DNA of 64,000 bases, taken from the NCBI RefSeq assembly GCF_013277415.1, contig NZ_VMMX01000014.1, forward strand, positions 18,313 through 82,312, in the 5' to 3' direction. Within the stretch, counting starts at the first letter, position 1. Every line of letters starts with the position of its first letter. This DNA is from Streptococcus sp. 68 (lineage in GTDB: Bacteria; Bacillota; Bacilli; Lactobacillales; Streptococcaceae). The notes beneath the pieces are model-generated. The model did no database searches. It was not told the origin of the DNA and saw nothing but the letters and a program-made list of their open reading frames with translations. The translations under genes were made by a program, and so were the position numbers. Positions 28,887-37,368 of this stretch are shown piece by piece.

Positions 28887-29588
28887 TTAATTCCAGTCCT
28901 GTGTCCATTCATCCTTGATGGCATGATAAGCTGCAACAGGATCCTCAGCTTGGGTAATGGGACGTCCCACTACGATATAGTCACTGCCGATTTGATAGGC
29001 ATCAGCAGGTGTCATCACACGTTTTTGGTCTCCAACAGCAGCTCCCTGAGGACGAATGCCCGGTGTTAGACAGATAAAATCTGGATTGGTAGCCTGCTTG
29101 ATGAGTTGCACTTCCTGAGCCGAGCAAACGACACCATCCAAACCCGCTTCAGCTGTCTTCTTAGCATAATGAATGACAGACTCTTGCAGGCTGGTTTGGA
29201 TATTTTGAAACTCCTGCATCTGCTCTTCTGAGGTTGAGGTCAGCTGAGTCACTGCAATCAATTTGGCTTGGATTCCAAGACCTTCACGCGCAGCCTTCAT
29301 CATCTCTACACCACCAGCAGCATGAACATTGGTCATATCCACACCAAGCTGAGACAAGACCTTCATGGCTGACTTGACTGTATTGGGAATGTCATGAAGT
29401 TTAAGGTCAAGAAAGACGCTATGTCCCAAGTTTTTAAAATAGGAAATAATCTCAGGCCCCGTTGCGTAATAAAGCTCCATCCCTACCTTTAGATAAAGGC
29501 TTTCTTCTGCTGGAAAAAGAGCTAAAAATTCCTTGACTGCCTCAAAACTAGGAAAATCAAGAGCAATGACTGGACGATGTTCTCGCAT
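28887..29588 (-). CDS. pyrF: orotidine-5'-phosphate decarboxylase
   Basis: The 233-aa TIM-barrel enzyme decarboxylates OMP to UMP. The catalytic motif is [14 protein letters not shown] (about residue 56), with the Asp-Lys-Asp array. The phosphate-binding end is [18 protein letters not shown] 180-nt leader with a PyrR-binding hairpin and a terminator precedes it. Confidence 0.96.
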   Translation of the reverse strand: MREHRPVIALDFPSFEAVKEFLALFPAEESLYLKVGMELYYATGPEIISYFKNLGHSVFLDLKLHDIPNTVKSAMKVLSQLGVDMTNVHAAGGVEMMKAAREGLGIQAKLIAVTQLTSTSEEQMQEFQNIQTSLQESVIHYAKKTAEAGLDGVVCSAQEVQLIKQATNPDFICLTPGIRPQGAAVGDQKRVMTPADAYQIGSDYIVVGRPITQAEDPVAAYHAIKDEWTQDWN

Positions 29589-29639
29589 AGGTTTCTCCTT
29601 TTACCTTTGCTAGTGAGAGAGGCTGGGCAACAGAAACCA

Positions 29640-29745
29640 CGAAAAAAGGAACCTGCCAACAGCAAGGTTCCACGAAAAATGGGTAGTCTCCACCCTTTCA
29701 CCGTCTAACCTTAGCTGCCTCTCTGGACTGCTTTAAAGGTTTTCT
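29640..29745 (-). promoter_or_regulatory. PyrR-dependent attenuator of pyrFE
   Basis: On the minus strand the leader contains the PyrR recognition loop TCCAGAGAGGC (29714-29724) within a stem bounded by AACCTT and AAGGTT. A terminator follows (GGAACC/GGTTCC stem at 29648-29670, then T6). PyrR bound with UMP stabilises the anti-antiterminator and shuts off transcription. Confidence 0.9.
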
Positions 29746-29748
29746 ATT

Positions 29749-29777
29749 ATTCTATTATTTCTACTAGCACTTGTCAA
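29749..29777 (-). promoter_or_regulatory. pyrF promoter
   Basis: TTGACA (29772-29777), a 17-bp spacer and TAGAAT (29749-29754). Confidence 0.8.
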
Positions 29778-29820
29778 GTAAAAACATGGCAACCAAAGAG
29801 CTATAGGAGAAACGCTAAAC

Positions 29821-31032
29821 CTAGCGACGCGATGAGCGCTGGGTCGTTTGGTTTCGATTGCTCTCTTCCTCTTGTTTTTTCTGTTCTTCTTCTAAACGTT
29901 TACGTTCTTCTTCCTGCTTTTTCTCAGCTTGCTTGGCCTCTTGTTTGGCTTTTTCCTCAGCTTCCATAATCAATTTATCCGCTACAGTGTAGCTATAGAT
30001 TCCAGCTTCCATGTCGACCACACTCGGTTCTGACAATTGAGGTTTAATCTTACTGTAGTAAGGTAATTTCTTACTCATTTCAGACAGGGGAACCAAGACT
30101 TCGTCCGAATCATTCATGGTCAATCGAATTAAATCTGAAGTCACCTTGCTTGGGGCTAGTTCCACCTTTTGGATAGCAGATTTGAGTTCTGGGCTAATTT
30201 GAGCAAGTTCTGAGACAAAAGCCTTGATTTGTTCGCTGTCATTAAAGAGAACTGATATATAAGTTTCTGGCAGACTCACCAAACTTACCGCACTGGTCTC
30301 AAGCTGGCCACTGGAAAGAATAGGATAATGATTTTCACCAGAAATATAGTAGGCAACAATATCATATTCCTTAACCTTGATAGTAAACTTGGTTGGAAAT
30401 TGATAAACAAGCTGAGCTGATTCAACCCAATAGTTAGACTTAATCTGCTCTTCATATTTTGCCCTGTCTAGCAGAAGGTTAATCGTATAATCCGAATCCT
30501 GAATGCCTGAAGCCTGTCGAATATCATCAGCCGTAGTGTGCACCGTTCCCTCAACACGGATATCCTTCATGGTCCCATAAGGACTGAGCAAGTAAGCAGA
30601 GACAATCAATAAAAGCAGACTTGGAAATAAAATCGTTAGAGCTCGCAAGATATGGAGGCCAGGAATCTTTGCTTTGGCTGGCTTTTCCTTTGTAGCAAGC
30701 TTTTTATCCTGTTCTTCGTCCTCTTTAGGCCCTGATTCTTCTATCTCTTCTTCCTCTTTGTCACCCTCTGGGGCTTCTACTTTTTCTTCAGACTCTTCCT
30801 TAGCTGATTCTGGGTCCTTTGCTTCAAGCTCACTCTCTTTGTCTTCAGTTTCATCTGACTTTTCAGATTTTGAAGCCATTCGAGCTTGTCTTTCCTTTTC
30901 CTTCTCCTCAGCTAGGGCTGCCTCTTCTTCAGCCTTCTTTTTTAGGTATTCTTGGTTTCGTTTCTGCCATTCTGATAACTCTTTCAATTCTTCGAGGATT
31001 TCTTTGCCCTCATTTTTCTTATCTTTTGACAT
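29821..31032 (-). CDS. divIB: Cell division protein DivIB/FtsQ
   Basis: The 403-aa bitopic protein has a long charged cytoplasmic N-terminus (Glu/Lys-rich, residues 1-120) and one membrane helix (about 128-150). An extracellular POTRA domain begins MKDIRVEGTVHTTADDI, and a beta domain follows. The C-terminal tail is unusually rich in Glu/Lys/Gln (about 355-403). It forms the DivIB-DivIC-FtsL complex at the septum. It lies 9 nt after murG in murD-murG-divIB. Confidence 0.93.
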   Translation of the reverse strand: MSKDKKNEGKEILEELKELSEWQKRNQEYLKKKAEEEAALAEEKEKERQARMASKSEKSDETEDKESELEAKDPESAKEESEEKVEAPEGDKEEEEIEESGPKEDEEQDKKLATKEKPAKAKIPGLHILRALTILFPSLLLLIVSAYLLSPYGTMKDIRVEGTVHTTADDIRQASGIQDSDYTINLLLDRAKYEEQIKSNYWVESAQLVYQFPTKFTIKVKEYDIVAYYISGENHYPILSSGQLETSAVSLVSLPETYISVLFNDSEQIKAFVSELAQISPELKSAIQKVELAPSKVTSDLIRLTMNDSDEVLVPLSEMSKKLPYYSKIKPQLSEPSVVDMEAGIYSYTVADKLIMEAEEKAKQEAKQAEKKQEEERKRLEEEQKKQEEESNRNQTTQRSSRR

Positions 31033-31041
31033 TTACTTTCC

Positions 31042-32100
31042 TTATGATAAATCTTTTTTCAATAATTGATAAAAATCTGCTAGAGATTTCAATTCCTTAG
31101 AAGCCTTCATCTTAGCTTGGTAGTCTTCCTTGTGGCTTAGTAAGTGAGACAGCTTCTCTTCTAAACTGTCCAAGGTCAAATCGCTTTCTTGAAGCTCTTC
31201 TGCATAGCCTTTTTTTACAAAGTAGGCTGCATTTTCAATCTGGTCACCACGACTTGCTTCACGACCAAGTGGCACAATAACATGCAATTTTGCCATGGCC
31301 AAGAGCTCAAAAATCGTATTGGCACCACCACGTGTCACAACAATATCAGCCAATTCCATCAAGGGTTGATAGAGATTGGTCACATAGTCAACACGAAAAA
31401 GATTTTGGCTCAACTCATTCAGGTTAGAATCTCCAGTTAGGTTGATAATATTGTAGCGCTCTGTCAGCTCTTTCTTATGGTCTGTCACCAATTGGTTAAA
31501 GACACGAGCACCTGCAGAACCACCGACAAACAATATAGTTGGCAATTGGGGATTAAAGTGGGTTTGAATATCCACCAATTCATCTGGTTCTGGAGTGTTT
31601 TTGTCCGAAACCTTGGTCACCGCTCCCACATGCTCGACCTTAGACAAACTTGAAGCTTGTTCAAAGGTTGAATACATCTTCGTCGCAAATTTATAGGCGA
31701 TTTTATTGGCCAAGCCCATAGACAGGTCAGATTCGTGAATAAAGACTGGCACTCCTGAAACACGTGCTGCGATAACAGGTGGCACAGAGACAAAGCCTCC
31801 CTTTGAAAAAAGAGCCTGTGGACAAAGTCGCAACATGATAAAGAGCGATTGGACAATTCCCCATCCAACTTTAAAGACGTCCAGCATATTTTGCCAAGAG
31901 AAATAGCGACGCAATTTTCCGGTCGCAATGGAATGGAAGGTGACATCTAGACCCGACTTGAGGATTTCTTGGTGTTCGATGCCACGTTTATCTCCGATAT
32001 AGTGGACTTCCCAGCCATCTTCGATGAACTTGGGCATTAACAAAAGATTGAGGGTAACGTGTCCAACCGTCCCCCCACCTGTAAAGACAATTTTTTTCAT
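31042..32100 (-). CDS. murG: UDP-GlcNAc: lipid I N-acetylglucosaminyltransferase
   Basis: The 352-aa GT28 enzyme makes lipid II at the inner membrane face. The N-terminal loop is [16 protein letters not shown], and the donor site includes [11 protein letters not shown] and [15 protein letters not shown]. It is 1 nt from murD and in the same operon. Many streptococcal MurG have this GGGTVGHV variant. Confidence 0.96.
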   Translation of the reverse strand: MKKIVFTGGGTVGHVTLNLLLMPKFIEDGWEVHYIGDKRGIEHQEILKSGLDVTFHSIATGKLRRYFSWQNMLDVFKVGWGIVQSLFIMLRLCPQALFSKGGFVSVPPVIAARVSGVPVFIHESDLSMGLANKIAYKFATKMYSTFEQASSLSKVEHVGAVTKVSDKNTPEPDELVDIQTHFNPQLPTILFVGGSAGARVFNQLVTDHKKELTERYNIINLTGDSNLNELSQNLFRVDYVTNLYQPLMELADIVVTRGGANTIFELLAMAKLHVIVPLGREASRGDQIENAAYFVKKGYAEELQESDLTLDSLEEKLSHLLSHKEDYQAKMKASKELKSLADFYQLLKKDLS

Positions 32101-32101
32101 A

Positions 32102-33454
32102 TTATTCTTTTAACTCCGCTACTGTGTCGATAAAGAGGTCGCCACGTACTTCAAAGTTAGCATACATATCCCAGCTGGCATTGGCAGGACTGAGAAGAAC
32201 CACATCTCCTTGAGTCGCAAGTTCATAGGCCTTGCGGGTCGCATCAGCAATATCAGTCGCATCCACATAAGACACACCAGCCTTGTCTGCTGCCCGTTTG
32301 ACACGTTCGGCAGACTGACCGAGGATGACCATCTTCTTGAGTCCAGTAATGTCTGGAACCAATTCGTCAAACTCATTACCACGGTCCAAACCACCTGCAA
32401 TCAAAATGACCTTGCTGTTGTCAAATCCTGACAAGGCTTTTTGAGTAGCCAAGATATTGGTTGACTTGCTATCATTATAGAATTTGACACCCTTGATTTC
32501 ATCCACAAATTGGAGACGGTGTTTGACACCACCAAAGGCTGAAAGAGTTTCCTTGATGGTTTGGTTGTCTACACCACGGATCTTGGCTACAGCAATAGTC
32601 GCAAGGGCATTTTCCACATTGTGGCTACCTGGAACACCGATTTCACTAACTTCCATGACCACTTCTCCACGAAAGTAGAGCTGACCATCTTCCAGATAAG
32701 CTCCATCAACCTTTTCAAGTGTTGAGAATGGTACAACTGTAGCTTGTGTTTTAGTAGCTAATTCTTTTGCCAAGTCTTGGTTAAAGTTCAAGACAAGGAA
32801 ATCAGCCACTGTCATCTTGTTCTGGATATTCCACTTGGCTGCTACATATTCCTCAAAAGAACCGTGGTAGTCGATATGAGTTGGCATGAGGTTGGTAATA
32901 ACCGCAATCTCTGGATGGAATTCTTGAACTCCCATAAGTTGGAAAGAAGAAAGTTCCATAACAAGAGTGTCCTTGTCTGATGCAGTTTGAGCCACTTGAC
33001 TAGCTGGATAGCCGATATTTCCTGATAAAAGACCATGTTGTCCAGCCGCAGTCAAAACTTCCCCAATCATAGTCGTTGTGGTTGTTTTACCGTTCGAACC
33101 TGTGATACCGATAATTGGCGCTTCTGAAATCAAGTAAGCCAATTCCACCTCAGTCAAGACTGGAATTCCCTTTGCCAAAGCCTTTTCAATCATAGGATTG
33201 CTATAGGGGATGCCTGGATTTTTCACCATAAGGGCAAACTCTTCATCCAAGAGTTCCAAAGGATGACCACCTGTGATAACCTTGATCCCTTCTTCCAGCA
33301 AACTTTGCGCAGCTGGATTGTCCTCGAAAGGTTTCCCATCATTTACTGTCACAATGGCACCTAGCTTGTCCAACAAACGAGCTGCAGATTCACCAGACTT
33401 GGCCAAACCTAAAACAAGGACTTTCTTATTTTTAAATTGATCTATTACTTTCAT
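32102..33454 (-). CDS. murD: UDP-N-acetylmuramoylalanine--D-glutamate ligase
   Basis: The 450-aa Mur ligase adds D-Glu to UDP-MurNAc-Ala. Visible are the N-terminal [10 protein letters not shown] fold, the ATP loop [15 protein letters not shown] (about residue 115) and the C-terminal [15 protein letters not shown] motif. An extended -10 (TGGTAAAAT) and a GGAG SD precede it, so the division operon probably starts here. Confidence 0.96.
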   Translation of the reverse strand: MKVIDQFKNKKVLVLGLAKSGESAARLLDKLGAIVTVNDGKPFEDNPAAQSLLEEGIKVITGGHPLELLDEEFALMVKNPGIPYSNPMIEKALAKGIPVLTEVELAYLISEAPIIGITGSNGKTTTTTMIGEVLTAAGQHGLLSGNIGYPASQVAQTASDKDTLVMELSSFQLMGVQEFHPEIAVITNLMPTHIDYHGSFEEYVAAKWNIQNKMTVADFLVLNFNQDLAKELATKTQATVVPFSTLEKVDGAYLEDGQLYFRGEVVMEVSEIGVPGSHNVENALATIAVAKIRGVDNQTIKETLSAFGGVKHRLQFVDEIKGVKFYNDSKSTNILATQKALSGFDNSKVILIAGGLDRGNEFDELVPDITGLKKMVILGQSAERVKRAADKAGVSYVDATDIADATRKAYELATQGDVVLLSPANASWDMYANFEVRGDLFIDTVAELKE

Positions 33455-33503
33455 GTCTCGAACTCCATTTCTACTCCTACTATTTTACCATTTTTATGGA
33501 AAT

Positions 33504-33535
33504 AAAAAAGCCACAAAGTGTGTTTGTGACTCTTT
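33504..33535 (-). terminator. Terminator hairpin between murD and the bacteriocin locus
   Basis: On the minus strand a GTCACAAA/TTTGTGGC stem is followed by T6. It should stop transcripts from the ABC gene before murD. Confidence 0.75.
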
Positions 33536-33544
33536 CTTCTAACT

Positions 33545-33650
33545 GATACTCTTCGAAAATCAAATTCAAACCACGTCAGCTTCGCCTTGCCGTACTCAAG
33601 TACAGCCTGCGGCTAGCTTCCTAGTTTGCTTTTTGATTTTCATTGAGTAT
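33545..33650 (+). repeat. BOX element (boxA-boxC)
   Basis: Starts with TACTCTTCGAAAATC and the AAACCACGTCAGCTTCGCC boxA core, and ends with boxC GATTTTCATTGAGTAT. No boxB. It lies just past the stop of the bacteriocin-locus ATPase gene. Confidence 0.88.
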
Positions 33651-33663
33651 GAATCTTACCATA

Positions 33664-34305
33664 TCATCTATGTGATAAATCGGTAACTCGAATGACTTGG
33701 TCCACTTGTTCCCAAATCAGAGGATTGTGGGTCGCAATAATAATGGTCCGATTCGGATTTTTTAAAGATTCTAAGATAGAAAGTAATTCCTCAGAGTTTT
33801 TGGGGTCTAGTGAAGCGGTTGGTTCATCTGCGAGAATCAAAGGTGGATCCTTTAAAATTATCTTCGCTAGTGCAACACGTTGTGCTTCTCCTCCTGATAA
33901 CTCAAAGATAGGTTGCTTCAAATCCAAATAAGAGAGGTTTACACGGTTTAGAGCTTGTTTCATCAAAGAGATTTTCTCTTTTTCCTTCAATTTTTTACCA
34001 ACTAAACCCAGATTGAGATTCTCTTTGACGGTTTGGCTTTCAATTAAGCCAAAATCTTGAAATAGATATCCCAAGTAATCTCTAAAGAAAACAGAAGGCT
34101 TGATGTCCTTAAGAGAGGTGCCATCATAGATGATTTGTCCTTTGTCATACGGCTCTAATCGTCCAATCATATTCAAGAGTGTTGTCTTACCACAGCCACT
34201 TGTACCGATTAAGGCATAAATTTTCCCACCTTCAAAATGAAGATTCGTATCTGAAAATAGCTGACGGCTTCCAAATTTTTTAGATATATTCTTTAGTTCA
34301 ATCAT
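33664..34305 (-). CDS. ABC transporter ATP-binding protein (bacteriocin-associated)
   Basis: The 213-aa ATPase has Walker A GTSGCGKTT (residues ~34-42), the Q-loop LFQDFGL, signature LSGGEAQRVALAK and Walker B LILADEPTAS. It is of the MacB/LolD type that pairs with FtsX-like permeases. It starts 1 nt after the 673-aa membrane protein and is the last gene of the lactococcin-972-type locus. It probably powers immunity or export. Confidence 0.92.
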   Translation of the reverse strand: MIELKNISKKFGSRQLFSDTNLHFEGGKIYALIGTSGCGKTTLLNMIGRLEPYDKGQIIYDGTSLKDIKPSVFFRDYLGYLFQDFGLIESQTVKENLNLGLVGKKLKEKEKISLMKQALNRVNLSYLDLKQPIFELSGGEAQRVALAKIILKDPPLILADEPTASLDPKNSEELLSILESLKNPNRTIIIATHNPLIWEQVDQVIRVTDLSHR

Positions 34306-34306
34306 C

Positions 34307-36328
34307 CTATTTTCCTTTCATAATTGTCATAGAAACACGAGATTCTTTCTGCGCTTGACGGTAAAGCGTCAGAATTGCACTAGCTAGAAAGACTAATAAA
34401 GTGAGCAAGCCAATCACCAAGTCTCGACTGCTTAAAATAAAGAGACTAGCACCAAATACAAAACTGGCAAATTGGCTAACCATATACTGAGCATGTGTTT
34501 CAAAAAATCGTAAACCTGAAATTCGTTTAATCAAGATATCTCGGCGGAATTGCTCGAAATATAGAAGATTGACAGAATAAAAGAGTAACAAGGAACTAGC
34601 TATTCCAACAATAGCTCCTAGGATTAAAGTTGCTGTTTCAGTTTGAACTTCATTATAACGAGTTAGATAAACACTTCTTCCTTCTTTAAGATAGGATACT
34701 TGCTCATAAATCCCAGCTTTCTTTAAGAGTTCTAGCCCACTCTCATATCCTTTGATAAAGAGTTGTTTTCCAGCATTGATAGACCAACTAGATTTGGAAA
34801 TGATACTATCACCTGTAGATGTTGGAGTAAATACAACTAAAATCGGATCGGTTAAGTACTGGATGGATACTGGGCTTTCACCGTTATTATAAATAAATCG
34901 CTTTTCTCCAGTTGAAAGATAGCTAACAATCGCTCTCATTTCATACTCTAAAGGAGCGTTTTTATCCTCACTTGATTGTCCGTAATAGTTCAAACTCTCT
35001 TCAAAAACTTTCTTAAGTTCTGCTTCCTGTGAACGAAGAGATTCTGGTAGTAAGAGTCCAAATTCTCCTTTTTGAAGATGGACTAACTTCTGTTTGGTCT
35101 CAGCATCTACCACGACCTTTTCCTTGTCCAAATAACTTGGGCTGACATAGAGAACATTAGCATCTGGACTATAGGTATCCAGTGTCTCTCCCTGTTCATT
35201 TTTTCCTTGAGGATTTGCAAAATGAATGAGATTATCTTTTACAAATAGGGCCTGTTCTTTTTCAACTGCTTCTTTGGAAAATTCATACCACTTATTCTGA
35301 TTTTCTGTATCTTTTACTCTATCACCTAAACCAAAAGAAATTTGATAATAGTCTGCTCTGTCCTTCCATGCTTGTTTTGAAATTTCAAGTTCTTTCAATC
35401 GTTGGTAAGACGTCAAACCTGTCTTAACAGCGTATCCCACTGTAAAGACAGCAACCAACTGACACAATAGGGTTAAAGCCATCAAGCGTTTAAGGGGTAA
35501 TCTCCCCTTAATAACAGGAACTAATGCTTTGTAACTCAAACTCATTAGATAAAGAAGCATTAGTAAAATTGAAATCGCCAATAAAAACAACAGATAGAAA
35601 CTAATCCCAAAACCATAGGTGGCTAACAAGATAGGATAAAACAAACCTTGACTAAAAAGAACGACTCCCCCACCTAGGAAGGAAAGGAGGGCTGATAGAA
35701 GGAGCCACTTGATATCAGTCGATAAAGAATGCCCCATAATGGATAAGAGAGTCTGACCAGAAAAGAGTTTTATACCTGCTGCTCTCATTTCCTTAATCCG
35801 AGTGATAATCACTAAAGCAAAGAAAGATAAGCCAAATATTGCTAAACTAATTAAAATAAGTGGATTTAGTAACATTCGAAAAGCAAGAGAATAGGGAGGT
35901 GTCTTTCGGTCAGCAATTGCTTTATAACCCAAATCTCCTAATTTATCGGCAAGCTTTTCTTTCGTCAAGGAGCCTGACAAAAGGAGATAACTATTTAGCG
36001 GATCACTACGTTCACGACTTTCTTGGCTAGCTTCTTGGAATTCTTTTGGTAAAGTTCCTTGACCATAAGTTGCATAAGTAAAGTGAGTCGTCCCATCCTT
36101 ACTCGGCTCTACGATTCTTCTAGCTATTAAACTCTGTTCTGAGTTTACAAAATTCTCCAATTCCTGTTCAAATACCTCACGCGTCGGTTCCTGAGTATCT
36201 TTTTTGACACGAAGTAAGGAAACGGAATCATAGCTTGCAAATAAATATTGTGGCGCACGTAAGACAATAATCCAAGCAAGGAAGAAGCTGAGAAAAAAAG
36301 TTGATAATAATATGAATAGTTTCTTCAT
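34307..36328 (-). CDS. Bacteriocin-associated integral membrane protein (DUF1430)
   Basis: The 673-aa protein has an N-terminal membrane helix and a large outer loop. A cluster of four to five helices follows (about residues 150-300), then a second large outer domain (about 310-560), and three C-terminal helices. This matches the DUF1430 family that accompanies lactococcin-972-like bacteriocins and acts with an ABC ATPase, probably in immunity. SD AAGGAG. A hairpin at 36349-36380 separates it from the bacteriocin gene. Confidence 0.88.
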   Translation of the reverse strand: MKKLFILLSTFFLSFFLAWIIVLRAPQYLFASYDSVSLLRVKKDTQEPTREVFEQELENFVNSEQSLIARRIVEPSKDGTTHFTYATYGQGTLPKEFQEASQESRERSDPLNSYLLLSGSLTKEKLADKLGDLGYKAIADRKTPPYSLAFRMLLNPLILISLAIFGLSFFALVIITRIKEMRAAGIKLFSGQTLLSIMGHSLSTDIKWLLLSALLSFLGGGVVLFSQGLFYPILLATYGFGISFYLLFLLAISILLMLLYLMSLSYKALVPVIKGRLPLKRLMALTLLCQLVAVFTVGYAVKTGLTSYQRLKELEISKQAWKDRADYYQISFGLGDRVKDTENQNKWYEFSKEAVEKEQALFVKDNLIHFANPQGKNEQGETLDTYSPDANVLYVSPSYLDKEKVVVDAETKQKLVHLQKGEFGLLLPESLRSQEAELKKVFEESLNYYGQSSEDKNAPLEYEMRAIVSYLSTGEKRFIYNNGESPVSIQYLTDPILVVFTPTSTGDSIISKSSWSINAGKQLFIKGYESGLELLKKAGIYEQVSYLKEGRSVYLTRYNEVQTETATLILGAIVGIASSLLLFYSVNLLYFEQFRRDILIKRISGLRFFETHAQYMVSQFASFVFGASLFILSSRDLVIGLLTLLVFLASAILTLYRQAQKESRVSMTIMKGK

Positions 36329-36348
36329 AGTAGACTCCTTATAAACAA

Positions 36349-36380
36349 AATTCCCCTTGTAATTTCTTACAAAGGGAATT
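36349..36380 (-). terminator. Intra-locus terminator after the bacteriocin gene
   Basis: On the minus strand a near-perfect 14-bp stem (AATTCCCTTTGTAA with TTACAAGGGGAATT) is followed by TTTG. It probably attenuates read-through into the membrane protein gene. Confidence 0.75.
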
Positions 36381-36398
36381 ATCTAAGAAAACTAAATA

Positions 36399-36701
36399 TT
36401 AGTCGTCATAATCATAGTAAAATGATACTTGTTCCCCAAATTTAGTCCAAATCCAAGCCTTTGAAGTTTCTCCTGCAACTGCTTCTCCTTTATTTGAATG
36501 ACTATCCCATCTACTTACAAGAGAAGAATAATGATATTTTTTACCATGATAGTAATTTGAAAAAGCCCAACCACCTCCTGAGCCTTCTCCGTATGTCCAT
36601 ACTCCTCCATCTGGATATTGTACAGCGGCTGATGCAGCTCCCAATAATGTAAAGCTTGAAATAAGAGCTAGAGCAAGTAATCTATGTTTTTTCGTTTTCA
36701 T
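36399..36701 (-). CDS. Lactococcin 972 family bacteriocin precursor
   Basis: The 100-aa precursor has a Sec signal peptide (residues 1-26: KTKKHR, a hydrophobic core, then ASA). The mature part is rich in Tyr, Trp and Gly, starting VQYPDGGVWTYGEG and ending SFYYDYDD, the lactococcin 972 pattern. Such peptides block septum formation by binding lipid II. The ATG follows AAAGGAA. An in-frame TTG pair with a stronger AGGAGG lies 16 codons upstream; it would add a Cys-rich leader and seems less likely. Confidence 0.9.
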   Translation of the reverse strand: MKTKKHRLLALALISSFTLLGAASAAVQYPDGGVWTYGEGSGGGWAFSNYYHGKKYHYSSLVSRWDSHSNKGEAVAGETSKAWIWTKFGEQVSFYYDYDD

Positions 36702-36796
36702 TTTATTTTTCCTTTCAAAAAAAGCACACCCTGAGCAACAATGCAACAAAATAAATCCTCCTCTCTCTTTTTTTGAAACCGATTTCTTATATAATA

Positions 36797-36825
36797 AGAA
36801 TAGCATTTTTATTATTTGTTGTCAA
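36797..36825 (-). promoter_or_regulatory. Bacteriocin promoter
   Basis: TTGACA (36820-36825), a 17-bp spacer ending TGC, and TATTCT (36797-36802). The leader to the ATG is about 90 nt. Confidence 0.75.
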
Positions 36826-36856
36826 GGAAAAAATCGAATTTTTTAGATATTTTACT

Positions 36857-36905
36857 ATATTACCTTTATGAATAATATTTTTATATTACCTATATGAATA
36901 ATATT
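36857..36905. repeat. Tandem pair of dyads upstream of the bacteriocin promoter
   Basis: Two 23-bp copies (36857-36879 and 36883-36905) differ at one base. Each is a dyad, ATATTA-N10-TAATAT. The copies repeat every 26 bp and end about 31 bp before the -35 box, where an activator could bind. Confidence 0.6.
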
Positions 36906-37068
36906 ATATAGTAGTTTTATTTCAAAATAATATGCAACCAGTACTAACCAAATATAAAATAGATGTCATTGACAAATTTTATTCAAGTTTTTCCCATTCA
37001 TATTATCCAAGCAAAAGAGATGATGTTATAGTAAAAAAACAATTCAAACTATTGTAAAATTCCTACCA

Positions 37069-37096
37069 AAAAAAGAGAGCCAAAACTCTCTTTTTT
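37069..37096. terminator. Terminator after the typA operon
   Basis: AAAAAAGAGAG/CTCTCTTTTTT stem with a 6-nt loop. It is symmetrical and usable on both strands. Confidence 0.85.
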
Positions 37097-37349
37097 ATCT
37101 TCTTTTACCTTTTTTGACTGGCATGAGTGTGATGTCTCTCACACTAAAGTAAGCTAGGATTAACATGGCTATTGCTAGGAATATTTCTGTTGGTAATTGA
37201 AAAATTTTCAGAAAAGATAGAGCCAACAAAACCAAGAGTGCCACTAAAATACATACCATAGCGACGATATTGACTGTCCCTTTAATGCTTTCTGGTGTCG
37301 CAAATACATAGAGTAGGAGCAGTAAAATCCCTAGGACTAAATAAACCAT
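37095..37349 (-). CDS. DUF3165 small membrane protein
   Basis: The 84-aa protein has three hydrophobic segments (about residues 2-18, 26-50, 56-70) and a basic C-terminus (KKGKRR). It resembles streptococcal DUF3165 proteins of unknown function. It starts 19 nt after typA and shares its terminator, so it is probably co-transcribed with typA. The SD (GAGAGAAAG) is weak. Confidence 0.75.
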   Translation of the reverse strand: MVYLVLGILLLLLYVFATPESIKGTVNIVAMVCILVALLVLLALSFLKIFQLPTEIFLAIAMLILAYFSVRDITLMPVKKGKRR

Positions 37350-37368
37350 CTTTCTCTCTTTCTAGCTC

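Noticed and set aside
30674..31069. Plus-strand Ser-rich ORF opposite divIB
   Set aside because: It is the antisense of the Glu/Lys-rich divIB N-terminus; the composition explains the open frame.
36932..37057. Plus-strand ORF of 41 codons upstream of the bacteriocin promoter (MQPVLTKYK...)
   Set aside because: No SD, no recognised family, and it lies in AT-rich spacer. It could be a decayed regulator end, but there is not enough to call it a gene.
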